A stretch of DNA of 64,000 nucleotides from Rhodococcus rhodnii (GCA_000720375.1 JOAA01000039.1:1-64000), one strand, 5' to 3'; shown: positions 52,613 to 61,497, counted from the first letter of the stretch. The notes: generated by a model not told the origin, from the letters alone. Numbers and translations are program-made.

Positions 52613-53689
52613 TCAGCTCGTCTCGTAGATCTCGCCGTTCAGAATCGTCCGCGTTGGCACCGTACGACCGCGATGCATCTTGACCAAAAGGTCCACGACG
52701 CACCCTGCCAGGCGATGGGTGTCCTGAACGACAGTGGCGCGCAGCGGACTGTTCGCGCTGTCGATGAGCGCTTTCGCTTCCAGGACTCCATCGACGCCGA
52801 CCACGACGGTGTCCCGGGTGACTGGGAAGGACGTCGACAAGGCGTCCACGGCGCCCAAAGCCATCTCATCGTTGGTGCAGAAGATCGCGTCAAGGCACTC
52901 GTTGGAGTCCATTTGCCGGACGTGAGCGCGTACAGCGTCGTATGCGCGAGAACGTACGAAACCGCACCGATCGTCGGTCGTGATCATCACGTCCGGCAAT
53001 TCGTTGCGCAGGATTTTCTCGCATTGCTCCTGCCGGTTGTTATGTTCGCGGCTGGCGATGATGAGGACATACGGTCGTCGCTTTCCGCGAAGGCGCCTTG
53101 CCAACCACCGACCGGCCAGTGCACCGAGTTCACCCGTGTCGTATCCGATGTACGCACTGTTGTCCGGATAGTCGGCCGCCTTGTCGAAAGGTTCGATATC
53201 GGTGAAGACGACCGGTAATCGTGATCTGCGGCAGAACGCCACCAGGTCGTCACGCAGCCGGTGCACCTCACTGGCGAAGATGATCCCACCCACGTACTCA
53301 CGTCGTCTGTCCTGGAGTCTGCCCAGGTGATGGGACTGCGCACTCGCGTCGTAGTCCCGGTCCGGCACCTTGAGCACAAGGTCGATGCCTTCGCTGTCGA
53401 GCTCGCTCTGCACGCGTTGAACGAAATCCGCGACGTAGTACTTCTGGCTGAACGCCGACGTGACCAGAAAGGCCCTTCTCGAGCGTTGCCGCACACGACG
53501 GACCAGCGACAACGCACCCCAGGAGAATGCCGCGACGCCACCGGTCGCAAGCGCGAACCACATCAGGACGGGACCTTCCGGAACACCGGTTCGGAAGGTC
53601 CCCACGATGGCGGCCAGTATGAGTCCGCTCGTCACCGACGTCACGATCGCGAACCGCGCCGGCATTCGATCACGGTCAAGCCACGCCAT
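52613..53689 (-). CDS. membrane-anchored periplasmic-binding-protein-like receptor
   Basis: A 358-residue protein. The N-terminus has two membrane helices (about 11-32 and 40-62). A type I periplasmic-binding-protein/LacI-like sugar-binding domain follows (about 72-350: FLVTSAFSQKYYVADFVQRV, AIFCTNDEMALGAVDALSTS, TVVVGVDGVLEAKALI, LRATVVQDTHRLA). There is no helix-turn-helix and no lipobox. Membrane topology (two helices) would place the binding domain in the cytoplasm, unlike transport binding proteins, or requires an inside-out reading. No ABC transporter gene adjoins. ATG 53,689 has GAGGAGGGG upstream. A ligand sensor role is plausible; the family is familiar but this architecture is not. 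Confidence 0.75.
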   Translation of the reverse strand: MAWLDRDRMPARFAIVTSVTSGLILAAIVGTFRTGVPEGPVLMWFALATGGVAAFSWGALSLVRRVRQRSRRAFLVTSAFSQKYYVADFVQRVQSELDSEGIDLVLKVPDRDYDASAQSHHLGRLQDRRREYVGGIIFASEVHRLRDDLVAFCRRSRLPVVFTDIEPFDKAADYPDNSAYIGYDTGELGALAGRWLARRLRGKRRPYVLIIASREHNNRQEQCEKILRNELPDVMITTDDRCGFVRSRAYDAVRAHVRQMDSNECLDAIFCTNDEMALGAVDALSTSFPVTRDTVVVGVDGVLEAKALIDSANSPLRATVVQDTHRLAGCVVDLLVKMHRGRTVPTRTILNGEIYETS

Positions 53690-53850
53690 CGAAGTCCCCT
53701 CCTCAAGAACTGCCGTGCGCGCTATCTTCCCGCAATATCAACTCCTTGCATTGGCGGAGTCGTCGGCGGACGTGGTGGTCACGCCGGGCGGGAAGTTCAC
53801 CCAGTTGGACGCGGCGCGCGGAGTTTCGGGGAGACTCCGATCACGGTCCC

Positions 53851-54207
53851 CTAAGCCGTCACCAGCGCAACGATCAGCAGCACCGACGCGGCGATGAACG
53901 CCGGGATCACGATGGCGAATGCGCGTGCCCTTGCCCGTCGTGGAAAGGCGAAGGGCAGCACGAACGCGCAGACCAAGCCGGTGGGAATCGCCAGCACAGT
54001 GCCGAAGAACCGGATGTAGCCGTGGGGATCGAAGACGATATCCGTCGCGAATCGCGACTGGAGCACTTTGATCACAACGATCAACCACAGGCCGCCGGCC
54101 GCAACGCTCACGACACCGGCGACAACGCGCACCGCGACAACGCCCAGGGAACGCCGCGGCGTGTCCGAGGAACCAACATCGTCGCGCTGCCGGCGCGGCT
54201 CATCCAC
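53851..54207 (-). CDS. small membrane protein with three helices
   Basis: A 118-residue membrane protein. GTG 54,207 has AAGGGG just upstream. The polar N-terminus (about 22 residues) is followed by three hydrophobic helices (VVAGVVSVAAGGLWLIVVIK; FFGTVLAIPTGLVCAFVLP; FAIVIPAFIAASVLLIVALV). It lies 161 bases upstream of, and on the same strand as, the receptor-like gene at 52,613, so it may be cotranscribed. No family recognised. Confidence 0.6.
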   Translation of the reverse strand: MDEPRRQRDDVGSSDTPRRSLGVVAVRVVAGVVSVAAGGLWLIVVIKVLQSRFATDIVFDPHGYIRFFGTVLAIPTGLVCAFVLPFAFPRRARARAFAIVIPAFIAASVLLIVALVTA

Positions 54208-54537
54208 CCCTTGAGCGTCTCACAGCAAGCTCGCATACCGCGCCCACCAGGACAAACGGTTGTCGCCCGAGTCGGAGCCGCTGGGTGACTCCTCGGCCCC
54301 ACCGGGGCCACGGTTTGGTGCCGACCACATGCAGGTACAGATGCGCGGTGTCCGCTGGCTTCTGGTGTCCGTCCAGGCTTCTACGGTGACGAGCTCACAT
54401 AGGCTGGCCATCCTCTGGCCTCACACCATTTCTAATGGAGCTTGGCACGACGGTGATGGTCCGCGCTCGATCATTCGGTCAGCGGTCAACTTCAAACCAT
54501 CTCGATAACCCAGCCAGTCGCCTTTGACGGTACGCCA
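54208..54537. other. 330 bases without a gene
   Basis: Upstream flank of the small membrane protein and downstream flank of the 59-residue ORF. It contains one compact hairpin GGCCCC-ACC-GGGGCC (54,295-54,309) that might be a terminator for the kinase operon; otherwise nothing identifiable. Confidence 0.45.
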
Positions 54538-54717
54538 TCATCCGGAGAGAAGGCGGCGGACTTCGCCGATCATGTCGAGGCCGTCGGCGACAGTGTTGAT
54601 CGGGGCGTATGGGGCGCGTACGCAGATCGCGTCGAGTTGGATCCAGGTGGGTTTCACGATCGCGTGCCAGCCGTGTAGGTCGTCGCCCCTGTAGCGGGTG
54701 TATGGGCTGTTGGTCAT
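54538..54717 (-). CDS. 59-residue protein coupled to the sensor-kinase pair
   Basis: ATG 54,717 overlaps the stop of the upstream kinase-like gene (CCATGACC, ATGA overlap), a strong sign of translation. The 59-residue product (TRYRGDDLHGWHAIVKPTWI, then QLDAICVRAPYAPINTVADG and LDMIGEVRRLLSG) is soluble, with aromatic and Trp-rich central part, and has no HTH or receiver motif. It could be a small partner or output protein of the sensor pair. I know no family for it. Confidence 0.65.
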   Translation of the reverse strand: MTNSPYTRYRGDDLHGWHAIVKPTWIQLDAICVRAPYAPINTVADGLDMIGEVRRLLSG

Positions 54718-55823
54718 GGCATCCCCTGCCAAGCCGCCTCGACCCACAGCCGATCCCCCGACCGCATCACAGATGTGGTGACCCCGTCACCGTCCACAAC
54801 CGGCACTTCGTGTTGCGGGGCCTCGGCCACGACACTGAGCACCACCGCATTGTCCGTACCGACCATTGTCAGCCGCACGGCGCCGGTCGCGGTCGCCAGC
54901 ACGGCAACAGCCGCTTCAGTGAGCCGACGGCGGGCACCGGCCGGCACCGGCGGCCGCTCACCACGCTCGGAGAGATGCACCATCGCCCCATTACGTTCGG
55001 CGAGGCTGATGCACGCCTGCAACTCGTGCAGCAGCGGATCGGGCACAACCGCACCCTCGCAGAGCAGCCGCCGCATCCGCACCGCCTCCACCGCACAGGC
55101 CCTGCGCACCGATTTGTCGCCCGGGTCCAACGCGCCGGAGGCAAGTCCCGACAGCAACGGCGCCGCAGTGTCCGACAGCGCGGCATAGCGATCCATCCGA
55201 TCGGCGTGCAACTGGTCGGCAACCTCGTCCGCAGTCCGCAACCGTTCCTGCTCCAGCGCCGTGTGAGCGACTGAAGACGACACGCGGCGCAGCAGGCTGG
55301 CGAACACCGCGATGGCCACCTGGAACGCGGTAGTGATCATCACGACGTTCACCGCCCCCGCCGGTGTCTCCCCGGCCTGCCCGCCCGCCGCCACCAGCGC
55401 GAACACCACCCCATAGTGCGCAGTGAGCAGCGCGAGGAACCATCCCACACCACGATCGAGAACCAGCAGCAACACCACCCAGCCGATCGCTTCGTACGAC
55501 CAATGCGGGTTGCCGAGCCGCTCGCCGGGCGTCAGCGTCACGGTCCCGATCACCGACACGGCAGCCAAGACCCCGAGCAGCGGCCATCTCCACCAGCCCA
55601 CCAAGCGCCCACGCCAGATCCAAACGGCGACCCAGACCACAACCCCGACCAGCACCACCAGCACCACGACCTGCGCGCCCACCGAATGGTAGAAACGGCG
55701 ACCGGCCAGCAACCTGGGCAGCTCCAGTCCGAAAAGGACGGACAGTATAATACCGATCAGCGCCCAGTACATTCCGCGCATGAACCTCGTGGCGATGATG
55801 TCCGCGGTGTCACGAACGCTCAT
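54714..55823 (-). CDS. degenerate sensor kinase (pseudokinase) with membrane domain
   Basis: A 369-residue protein resembling NarL-type sensor kinases but lacking catalysis. Five or six membrane helices (about 20-180) are followed by a coiled region and the dimerisation-like helix RYAALSDTAAPLLSGLA. At the place of the phospho-acceptor His there is Ser217 (compare ALHDTASATLL in the adjacent kinase). No N-box or G-box is recognisable in the C-terminal part. ATG 55,823 overlaps the stop of the upstream kinase by 14 bases. It is probably a non-catalytic partner of the adjacent kinase, perhaps a ligand sensor in a heterodimer. Missing residues make autonomous kinase activity unlikely. Confidence 0.75.
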   Translation of the reverse strand: MSVRDTADIIATRFMRGMYWALIGIILSVLFGLELPRLLAGRRFYHSVGAQVVVLVVLVGVVVWVAVWIWRGRLVGWWRWPLLGVLAAVSVIGTVTLTPGERLGNPHWSYEAIGWVVLLLVLDRGVGWFLALLTAHYGVVFALVAAGGQAGETPAGAVNVVMITTAFQVAIAVFASLLRRVSSSVAHTALEQERLRTADEVADQLHADRMDRYAALSDTAAPLLSGLASGALDPGDKSVRRACAVEAVRMRRLLCEGAVVPDPLLHELQACISLAERNGAMVHLSERGERPPVPAGARRRLTEAAVAVLATATGAVRLTMVGTDNAVVLSVVAEAPQHEVPVVDGDGVTTSVMRSGDRLWVEAAWQGMP

Positions 55824-56938
55824 CCGGCCACTCCATCCGAACCAGAGTCCCCCGCCCCGGAGCGCTCTCCACCCGAGCGTGTCCACCCATCGCGGCCATC
55901 CTCTGCACCAACGATCGCGTCACACCATGGTGATGATCGGACACCTGTCCCGGATCGAAACCACATCCCCGATCGCGAACCTCGACGACGACCGTCACCC
56001 CACGGCGAATGACGACCACCTCCGCCGCGTCCACACCCGCGTGCCGCACCACGTTCGTCAGCGCTTCCCGAGTGCTGTGGCCAAGCGCGACCGCGACCGT
56101 CGCCGGCACCGGCACCGGCTCCACCGACCGCCAGTCGATCCGCAACGGAACGCGCTCCACCACATCCCGCAGCACCATTACCAGATCCAGCTCGCCATCC
56201 ACCTGGCCTGTACGGCCCGAGATCACGTCGAGGTCGCGTGCAGCCTGCTCGCACAGCCAGGTCTCCCGCCGGAGAACCACGCCGGAACCGACCATCAGCA
56301 ACGTGGCAGACGCCGTGTCGTGCAGAGCAGCCAGATACTCCCGCTCATCGGCCCGCCGGGCGTCAGCCACCGCCGCCGAGCGCCGTACCCGCTCGGCCTC
56401 GGCGACCATCCGGTCCGCCGCACGCGCCCCGCGACGAACCAACAACGACAACCCTCGCGCCGACGCACCCTCCACAGCAAGCCACAACCCGTATGGCAAC
56501 ACCAGACTCCAGGGCTGGGAACCGGCCAGCCCGCTCCCCGCCAGATAGGCGGCCGTCACCGCCATCGTGGCGAACGCACCAGTCAGCGGCGACGTGTGGA
56601 ACTGGTAGGCCACAACCGCGCTCGAAGCAGCCACAAGGACCCAAGTCATCCGGTCGGTGTGCATCGCCGGGTACCGCGGTCCAGACTTGGGCAAAACACA
56701 CCGCACAGACCACAAGCACATCGATCAGCAGCAAGGCCCACCCAGCCCGGCGAAGCATGACACCGAACGCCAGATGCCACAGGTTGCACAAGACCACCAC
56801 GAACACGGTCAGCAATGGCTCGCGCGCCGTCGTCGTCAACACAGTCACCACACTGGCGACCATCACGACCGCAGGCCTGATCACAGCCGCACACAAAGTC
56901 CCGAGCCGGTCCACCTCGCGCTCGGCCGGCCCCGTCAC
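55810..56938 (-). pseudogene. NarL-type sensor histidine kinase, one-base frameshift
   Basis: Two leftward frames together make a complete kinase of about 375 residues. The N-terminal part (GTG about 56,938) has helices PAVVMVASVVTVLT, EPLLTVFVVVLCNLWHLAF and ALLLIDVLVVCAVC up to VWTAVP. The C-terminal part begins AMHTDRMTWVLVAASSAVVA and carries the H-box LAALHDTASATLLM, N-box REALTNVVRHAG and G-box DRGCGFD. They are joined if one G is removed from CCCGGCG near 56,668-56,676. The frame break is either a real null mutation or a base-call error. No response regulator gene is adjacent; the degenerate kinase and 59-residue gene follow. Confidence 0.8.
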
Positions 56939-57324
56939 GAGGCCAAGATTACCCTGCCGCGTGGTTGGATCGAGGCGCGAGATCTGTTTCACCGCTTGGA
57001 TTCGCACGTCGTCCCAGACAGGCGGCGCCGGCGACCGGATCGCCGTTCTGGCCGACCTGATCAAGAAGATCACCGGCAACCAGACGGACGATCCCCGCAC
57101 TACCCGTCCGGCTGGCGCCACCCCGCTGGTTCGGGCTGCGCCTGTGCTTGTGATTTGGGCTCAGTTGCGGATCGACGTGCGGACGCATGAGGACCTCGAA
57201 GGCACCATCTGACGCCCCGAGGAACACACGAGATCTCCGTGCACCTTGACAATCTGCTCGCCGCGTGGAATGACGCTGGCCCAACTCGCCGAGCAGGCAG
57301 GCATCACCGCCGACCCCGCACACC
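56939..57324. other. about 390 bases without a clear gene
   Basis: Upstream region of the sensor pair (leftward) and of the integrase relic (rightward). Open frames here show no family motifs. The stretch GDRIAVLADLIKKITGNQTD lies in a rightward frame but has no start or recognised domain. Confidence 0.4.
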
Positions 57325-57930
57325 ATGACGACAACACCCACCACCGAGCAAACACGTGCGTCGAGTGAGAGTGTTCTTACCAGCGAATCCGTGACCGTGC
57401 CCGGCAAGAATGTGAACATGCCTGCGGGGCCGGGTTTCCAGCAGGGTCGCGGATCTCGACGGTTGGCCTATCTGACCGACATCGAGCGGTCCCCGAACAC
57501 CGTCAAGGCGTACACGCATGACTTGAAGGACTACTGGGTCTTCCTGCGGCGCCGGGGGTTGGACTGGCGGGAGACGCGGTTGGAGGACATCGGCGAGTAC
57601 GTCGCGTCGCTGCGGATGCCACCGGTCGGCCGCGACGGCGAGGTGGCCGTGCTGCCTTCGGTCCAGCCACACGTGACGGCGTCCACGGTCAACCGGAAGC
57701 TGTCGGCGTCGGCGGCGTTCTACTCCCATCAAGCACGCCACGGGGTGGACGTCGGCGAACTGCTGCCACCTGGCAATTGCCGGGCCGCCGAGGCGGGTGG
57801 AAGCCGTTCCTGCACCACATCAGCAAGGGCAAGCCCCAGCCCCGGCGGGCCATCTCGATGCGGGCGGACAAGAAACTCGCGTGGCGCCGCCAGGTCCGCC
57901 AGCAGCATCTCGTCGATCAACCCGTAGGCC
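57325..57930 (+). pseudogene. tyrosine recombinase (integrase) N-terminal relic
   Basis: Rightward frame with AYLTDIERSPNTVKAYTHDL and KDYWVFLRRRGLDWRETRLE, then ASTVNRKLSASAAFYSHQAR. This is the SAM-like N-terminal DNA-binding domain of phage-type tyrosine recombinases. After LPPGNC the homology continues in another frame (RRGGWKPFLHHISKGKPQPR from about 57,783), showing a frameshift near 57,770-57,785. The catalytic domain (Arg-His-Arg-Tyr) is absent. It is a decayed integrase marking an old mobile element next to the type VII-like secretion locus. Confidence 0.78.
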
Positions 57931-58131
57931 CGGGTCCTGCACCGAACGGCGTGGTGGCGGCTTCTTGCGCTGTTTGGGCACTGCGCTTGCCAACGCTTCC
58001 CGCACCGTCCTGCGGTGCACCTGATCGGATCTATCGGCGAGACTGGCAGCGGCTGACAGTCGATCAATGCTCCGCTTATGTCCGGTTATGTCCGGCGCCG
58101 GCTGGCAATGCCGCCACGGTAACGTCAAAGG

Positions 58132-58938
58132 ATGCTTCGGGTTATCGTGCGAGGACCGGGCACACCAGCTGTCGTACTCGGCTCCGGCGAGACGTTGCTT
58201 ATCGGACGCGCGCCGCTGTCGGCGTTGCCCACTGATGACCCAGACGCCCAACTTCGTTACACCGCAATGCAACTCGTGCACGCGGCACAGCATGTGTCGC
58301 GCTTGGTCGGCGAACTCGTCGTCGGTGAGGAAATGGCGCGGCTGCGGTGGCACGGTTCCGCGGAAGCCCAGTTGTCCGGCCTGTTCGACGCGCCCGGCGG
58401 TGCCCGGCGCGTCACTCTCACCGAAGGCATGTCGGCGTTGCTGGACGAAGGCGAGAACCAACTGCTGGTGTTACGCGGCCAGGAATCCCACGGGGATCTG
58501 CTGCTCGTCATCGACGTGTCCGAACCCGCGGCGCCGCCGCCCGCTCCGCCCCGGGTGGCCGCCGACCCCGACGCGGCGCCGACCGGCAAAGCGCCTGGCC
58601 TGGTCCGCGGTGAACGCGAATGGTATGTCGCGCTTGCGCTTGCCGAACCGTGGCTCACCGGCGCCGACGACTACCCGCGCCCGCCGTCGAACCGTGAGAT
58701 CTACGAACGGGTCCTCGGCTGGCATGGCTACGCCTGGAATCTTGAGCGCTCCCAACGCGTCGACGACGCCATCCGCGCCATCGCCGCCATCGCCTTCGGC
58801 CCCAACGACGACCCGTTCCGCGTTCCCGCGGGCCAACGAGTGCAGAACGTCCGCTTCGCGATCGGCCGCCGCGCCGCCGAAGTCCGGCTCGTCACTGCCG
58901 CCGACCTCGCCGCGGTCAACCGCGACGCTCGCGGCTGA
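58132..58938 (+). CDS. FHA-like/EsaA-neighbour protein of a type VII-like locus
   Basis: A 268-residue cytoplasmic protein. The first 110 residues have a beta-rich FHA-like outline (RVIVRGPGTPAVVLGSGETL and LIGRAPLSALP), but with the usual phosphopeptide-binding SxxH/NG motif not visible, so it is degenerate. After a Pro-rich linker the C-terminal 110 residues (EWYVALALAEPWLTG, NREIYERVLGWHGYAWNLER) form a helical winged-helix-like domain known in actinobacterial FHA/helix proteins beside WXG100 genes. It is the first rightward gene of the secretion-like locus, 89 bases before the first WXG100 gene. Role inferred from location only. Confidence 0.6.
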   Translation: MLRVIVRGPGTPAVVLGSGETLLIGRAPLSALPTDDPDAQLRYTAMQLVHAAQHVSRLVGELVVGEEMARLRWHGSAEAQLSGLFDAPGGARRVTLTEGMSALLDEGENQLLVLRGQESHGDLLLVIDVSEPAAPPPAPPRVAADPDAAPTGKAPGLVRGEREWYVALALAEPWLTGADDYPRPPSNREIYERVLGWHGYAWNLERSQRVDDAIRAIAAIAFGPNDDPFRVPAGQRVQNVRFAIGRRAAEVRLVTAADLAAVNRDARG

Positions 58939-59027
58939 CCACAAACCGGAAGGTTCCGGGGCCCGCGCTCTCGCCACGAATATCGCCGCGCACCTACCGT
59001 TGGCGCAACGACGACGGAGGAGATCAC

Positions 59028-59309
59028 ATGAGCGACGGCAACGTGAAGCTGGACCTGGAGAACGCCCGCGGCACCTCGAAAGCGTTGAAATCCGGAGCCG
59101 AGAACGTCAAGGGCGTGGTCAGTGACGTAGGCAAGGAGCTGGAGAACGTCCTGTGGCTCGGTAAGGCCGCGGAATCGTTCCGGGAGATGTGGGTCAACCA
59201 GTTCGGTGGCGAGCTGAACAAACAGTCAGAGCTGATGAGGCATTACTCGGCCCAGTTGAACGACTACGCCAACGACCAACAGGCGATCATGGACAGAACC
59301 GTCAAGTAG
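59028..59309 (+). CDS. WXG100-family protein 1
   Basis: A 93-residue helical-hairpin protein. WLG (in ENVLWLGKAAESFREMW) is the Trp-x-Gly turn between two amphipathic helices, and the C-terminal helix ends NDYANDQQAIMDRTVK. WXG100 proteins are exported substrates or pairing partners in type VII secretion. ATG 59,028 follows GGAGGA. A second WXG100 gene lies 1.9 kb downstream, so the two may form a heterodimer. They flank the candidate substrate and its partner. Confidence 0.9.
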   Translation: MSDGNVKLDLENARGTSKALKSGAENVKGVVSDVGKELENVLWLGKAAESFREMWVNQFGGELNKQSELMRHYSAQLNDYANDQQAIMDRTVK

Positions 59310-59484
59310 ATCCCGCAACTTTCCGCCGGTCGGCCGCGACGAGTCGACCGGCTTTCGCATGCCGTTTTCACGGCGTGGCGAAATCGGAACGTTCCGGCCG
59401 CGGAAATCTCGACACCGGCACCGCACCGGCCGTACGTTTCTCTCATCGACAGCGATTCGAAATCCCGGAAAGGAGGTGACCGAA

Positions 59485-60657
59485 ATGGCCGGTGGAAAAC
59501 TCGGCGCCGACGTGACCGGACTGCTGAACACGGCAAAAGGTTGTATGAACGCCGTTGGCGTCAGCCAGTCGACCGTGAAAACACTGCAGGGCTTGCTGAA
59601 CACGCTGCGCGCGGCGACGGGCTCCGGATTCGTCGAAGCGATGATCAGGGCAATTGAAATCATCATCAAATGGCTGGAAACGGTCATCAACGCGCTCACC
59701 AAGTTCGCCGAGATGCTGAAGGGGCATGCCAAGGCCCAGCAGGCGATCGGCGACAAGCAGCTGCAGGCACCCGCGTTCGAGGCGCCCAAGCTGCCGACCG
59801 AGGGCGTGTCGGGCTTCCTGCAGGCCGCGCAGGCACAGCAGAAAGGCGCCCCGTCATTGTCCGTTGTCCACTACAAAGGGGAACACGGCGAGGTCGCCAT
59901 CGGCCACGTGACCGGCGATGCCAAGGCAACGGGTGAGGTCACCGAAACCGGGGCGGAGGGCAAGGTCGAAGCCTCCGGCGAGTTCAGCTTCGTCCAGTTC
60001 GGCATGCCCGGCACCACACTGCAGTTCGGCAACCTCGAAGGCTCGATCTCGGCGTCCGGCGGTGTCGACATGTTCGACGGCGCCCACGGCAAGCTCGGCG
60101 TCGGCGGTGCCGGTTACATATTCGATTTCAACACGCAACAAAGCATAGGCAACTGGGGCGAGGTCACCTTCGGCACCGACTTGGGTGTCCAAGGTAGTGC
60201 GGAAGTCAGCGGGGGCATACTCCATGACGACAAGCTGGTGAACTTCGGCGCCAAGACAGAGTTCTCCGCCGGCCTCAACGTCGAAGGCGGGGCCAAGGTC
60301 GAAACCGGGTATGGCCCCATCGAATTCAACGGCCAGCTCCAGTGGGGACCAAACGGAACAATCGGGTTCGACACCGGAATCGACAAAACCGGCCAAACGT
60401 ATTTCACTCCCACCTTCGATATCAACAAGTCGTGGGGCTGGGTTCCCAGTATCGACTGGGACGTCAAGTCTGATATCGACTTCGGCAAGGCCGCGGAGGA
60501 TGCCGGCAGCTACATCCGCAACAACGTGCCCATATTCACTCCCACTCTTCCGGCCGGTCCGCAACTGACGCCTGAGCTGCAGGAGCAAATGCGGCACAAC
60601 AATGTTGGACCTCCGGCCGGAGGTATCGAAGATGTGTTCAGGTTCGGAGGACGATAA
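59485..60657 (+). CDS. candidate type VII-secreted protein with glycine-rich beta repeats
   Basis: A 390-residue protein. ATG 59,485 follows AAAGGAGGTGA, a very strong site. Residues 1-100 are helical with an ESX-like/LXG-like character (VEAMIRAIEIIIKWLETVIN). Residues about 120-330 form many short Gly-rich beta segments with alternating hydrophobic residues (GEVAIGHVTGDAKATGEVTE; GDGAHGKLGVGGAGY-like; VQGSAEVSGG; SAGLNVEGGAKVETG). This resembles repeat-built beta-barrels or pore-forming structures rather than any enzyme. The C-terminus is Pro-rich, then IEDVFRFGGR. Flanked by two WXG100 genes and an FtsK ATPase, it is the obvious candidate effector or secreted structural protein. I know no family with this architecture. 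Confidence 0.72.
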   Translation: MAGGKLGADVTGLLNTAKGCMNAVGVSQSTVKTLQGLLNTLRAATGSGFVEAMIRAIEIIIKWLETVINALTKFAEMLKGHAKAQQAIGDKQLQAPAFEAPKLPTEGVSGFLQAAQAQQKGAPSLSVVHYKGEHGEVAIGHVTGDAKATGEVTETGAEGKVEASGEFSFVQFGMPGTTLQFGNLEGSISASGGVDMFDGAHGKLGVGGAGYIFDFNTQQSIGNWGEVTFGTDLGVQGSAEVSGGILHDDKLVNFGAKTEFSAGLNVEGGAKVETGYGPIEFNGQLQWGPNGTIGFDTGIDKTGQTYFTPTFDINKSWGWVPSIDWDVKSDIDFGKAAEDAGSYIRNNVPIFTPTLPAGPQLTPELQEQMRHNNVGPPAGGIEDVFRFGGR

Positions 60658-61170
60658 ATGACCATCGAATCGACAGTCCCGGCCGCCAAGACCGTTCGGT
60701 ATCCGGGAGAAGAACTGCCCGCGCCACCGCCGTTCGCCATCGACATCCCCGAGGATTTCGTGGCCACGGCCGCGCCCCGGTTGCTCGCCCTCGTGCAGCC
60801 GAAGGTCAAGGCGGACAAATTCCAGCCGAGCCTCACGGTCACCGCGGACCTGATCCCCGCGTCCATCGAACCGGCCGCCGTGCTCAACCCAATGCTCGAC
60901 GAGGCGGTCAAACGACCCGAGGGCGAGCTGGTCACACCGGCCACGGAACAAGGCTCGCATCAGGCAGCCGGCAGCGTCCGGTTCGCTGTGTCCGATGTGA
61001 GCGGGCCGGTGTCGCTCGGACAGTCCCTTTCCATTCACCTCGCACCGGATGCGCTGTCCAACGGCATGCGGTACGCGTTCAGCGTCTCGGCCACCTGGGA
61101 CGCGAACAACAGCCACGATGTCGGCGCCACACTGCGCGCCATTCAAGATTCGTTCCGTTTCAACGCATAA
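60658..61170 (+). CDS. DUF1795/LpqN-like partner protein
   Basis: A 170-residue soluble protein starting right after the previous stop (60,655-60,657), so tightly co-translated. The N-terminus is PPPFAIDIPEDFVATAAPRL, then FQPSLTVTADLI, with the C-terminal GMRYAFSVSATWDANNSHDV and ATLRAIQDSFRF. This is a PsbP/Mog1-like fold outline as in DUF1795 and LpqN-type proteins, which often act with secretion loci. It may be a chaperone or secretion partner of the 390-residue candidate substrate. No signal peptide. Confidence 0.6.
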   Translation: MTIESTVPAAKTVRYPGEELPAPPPFAIDIPEDFVATAAPRLLALVQPKVKADKFQPSLTVTADLIPASIEPAAVLNPMLDEAVKRPEGELVTPATEQGSHQAAGSVRFAVSDVSGPVSLGQSLSIHLAPDALSNGMRYAFSVSATWDANNSHDVGATLRAIQDSFRFNA

Positions 61171-61209
61171 CCCGACCAACAGCGACAAACACCCGACAGG
61201 AGAAGAACA

Positions 61210-61497
61210 ATGGCATCCGGCACCTACCAGATGAACACCGAAAGCGCCAAGGCCCTCAGCATCCAGATGAACAAGGCCATGGACACCTACGAACTCGGTA
61301 TCCAGATGATGAACAAGGCGCTGACCACCCTGGCGTCGGAGTGGACCGGCAAGTTCGCGGAGTCGTTCATCAACAACATGACGCCATTCCTGAAGAAGGC
61401 CCAGTCCGACTGCGTCCAGGCGAGGGCCTGGAAGCAGCAGCTGGACAAGCAGGTCGCCGAGCAGGAAGAGCTGTCCAACAGGGCAGTCGCAAACTAA
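61210..61497 (+). CDS. WXG100-family protein 2
   Basis: A 95-residue helical hairpin with WTG (LASEWTGKFAESFINNM) between amphipathic helices and a C-terminal KQVAEQEELSNRAVAN. It is typical of CFP-10/ESAT-6 homologues. ATG 61,210 follows GGAGAAG. It directly precedes the FtsK-type ATPase gene by 77 bases. Likely partner of the WXG100 protein at 59,028. Confidence 0.92.
   Translation: MASGTYQMNTESAKALSIQMNKAMDTYELGIQMMNKALTTLASEWTGKFAESFINNMTPFLKKAQSDCVQARAWKQQLDKQVAEQEELSNRAVAN

Noticed and set aside
52613..53689. Calling the receptor a LacI transcription factor or ABC sugar-binding lipoprotein
   Set aside because: No helix-turn-helix precedes the ligand domain, no lipobox or cleavable signal is seen, and no permease genes adjoin.
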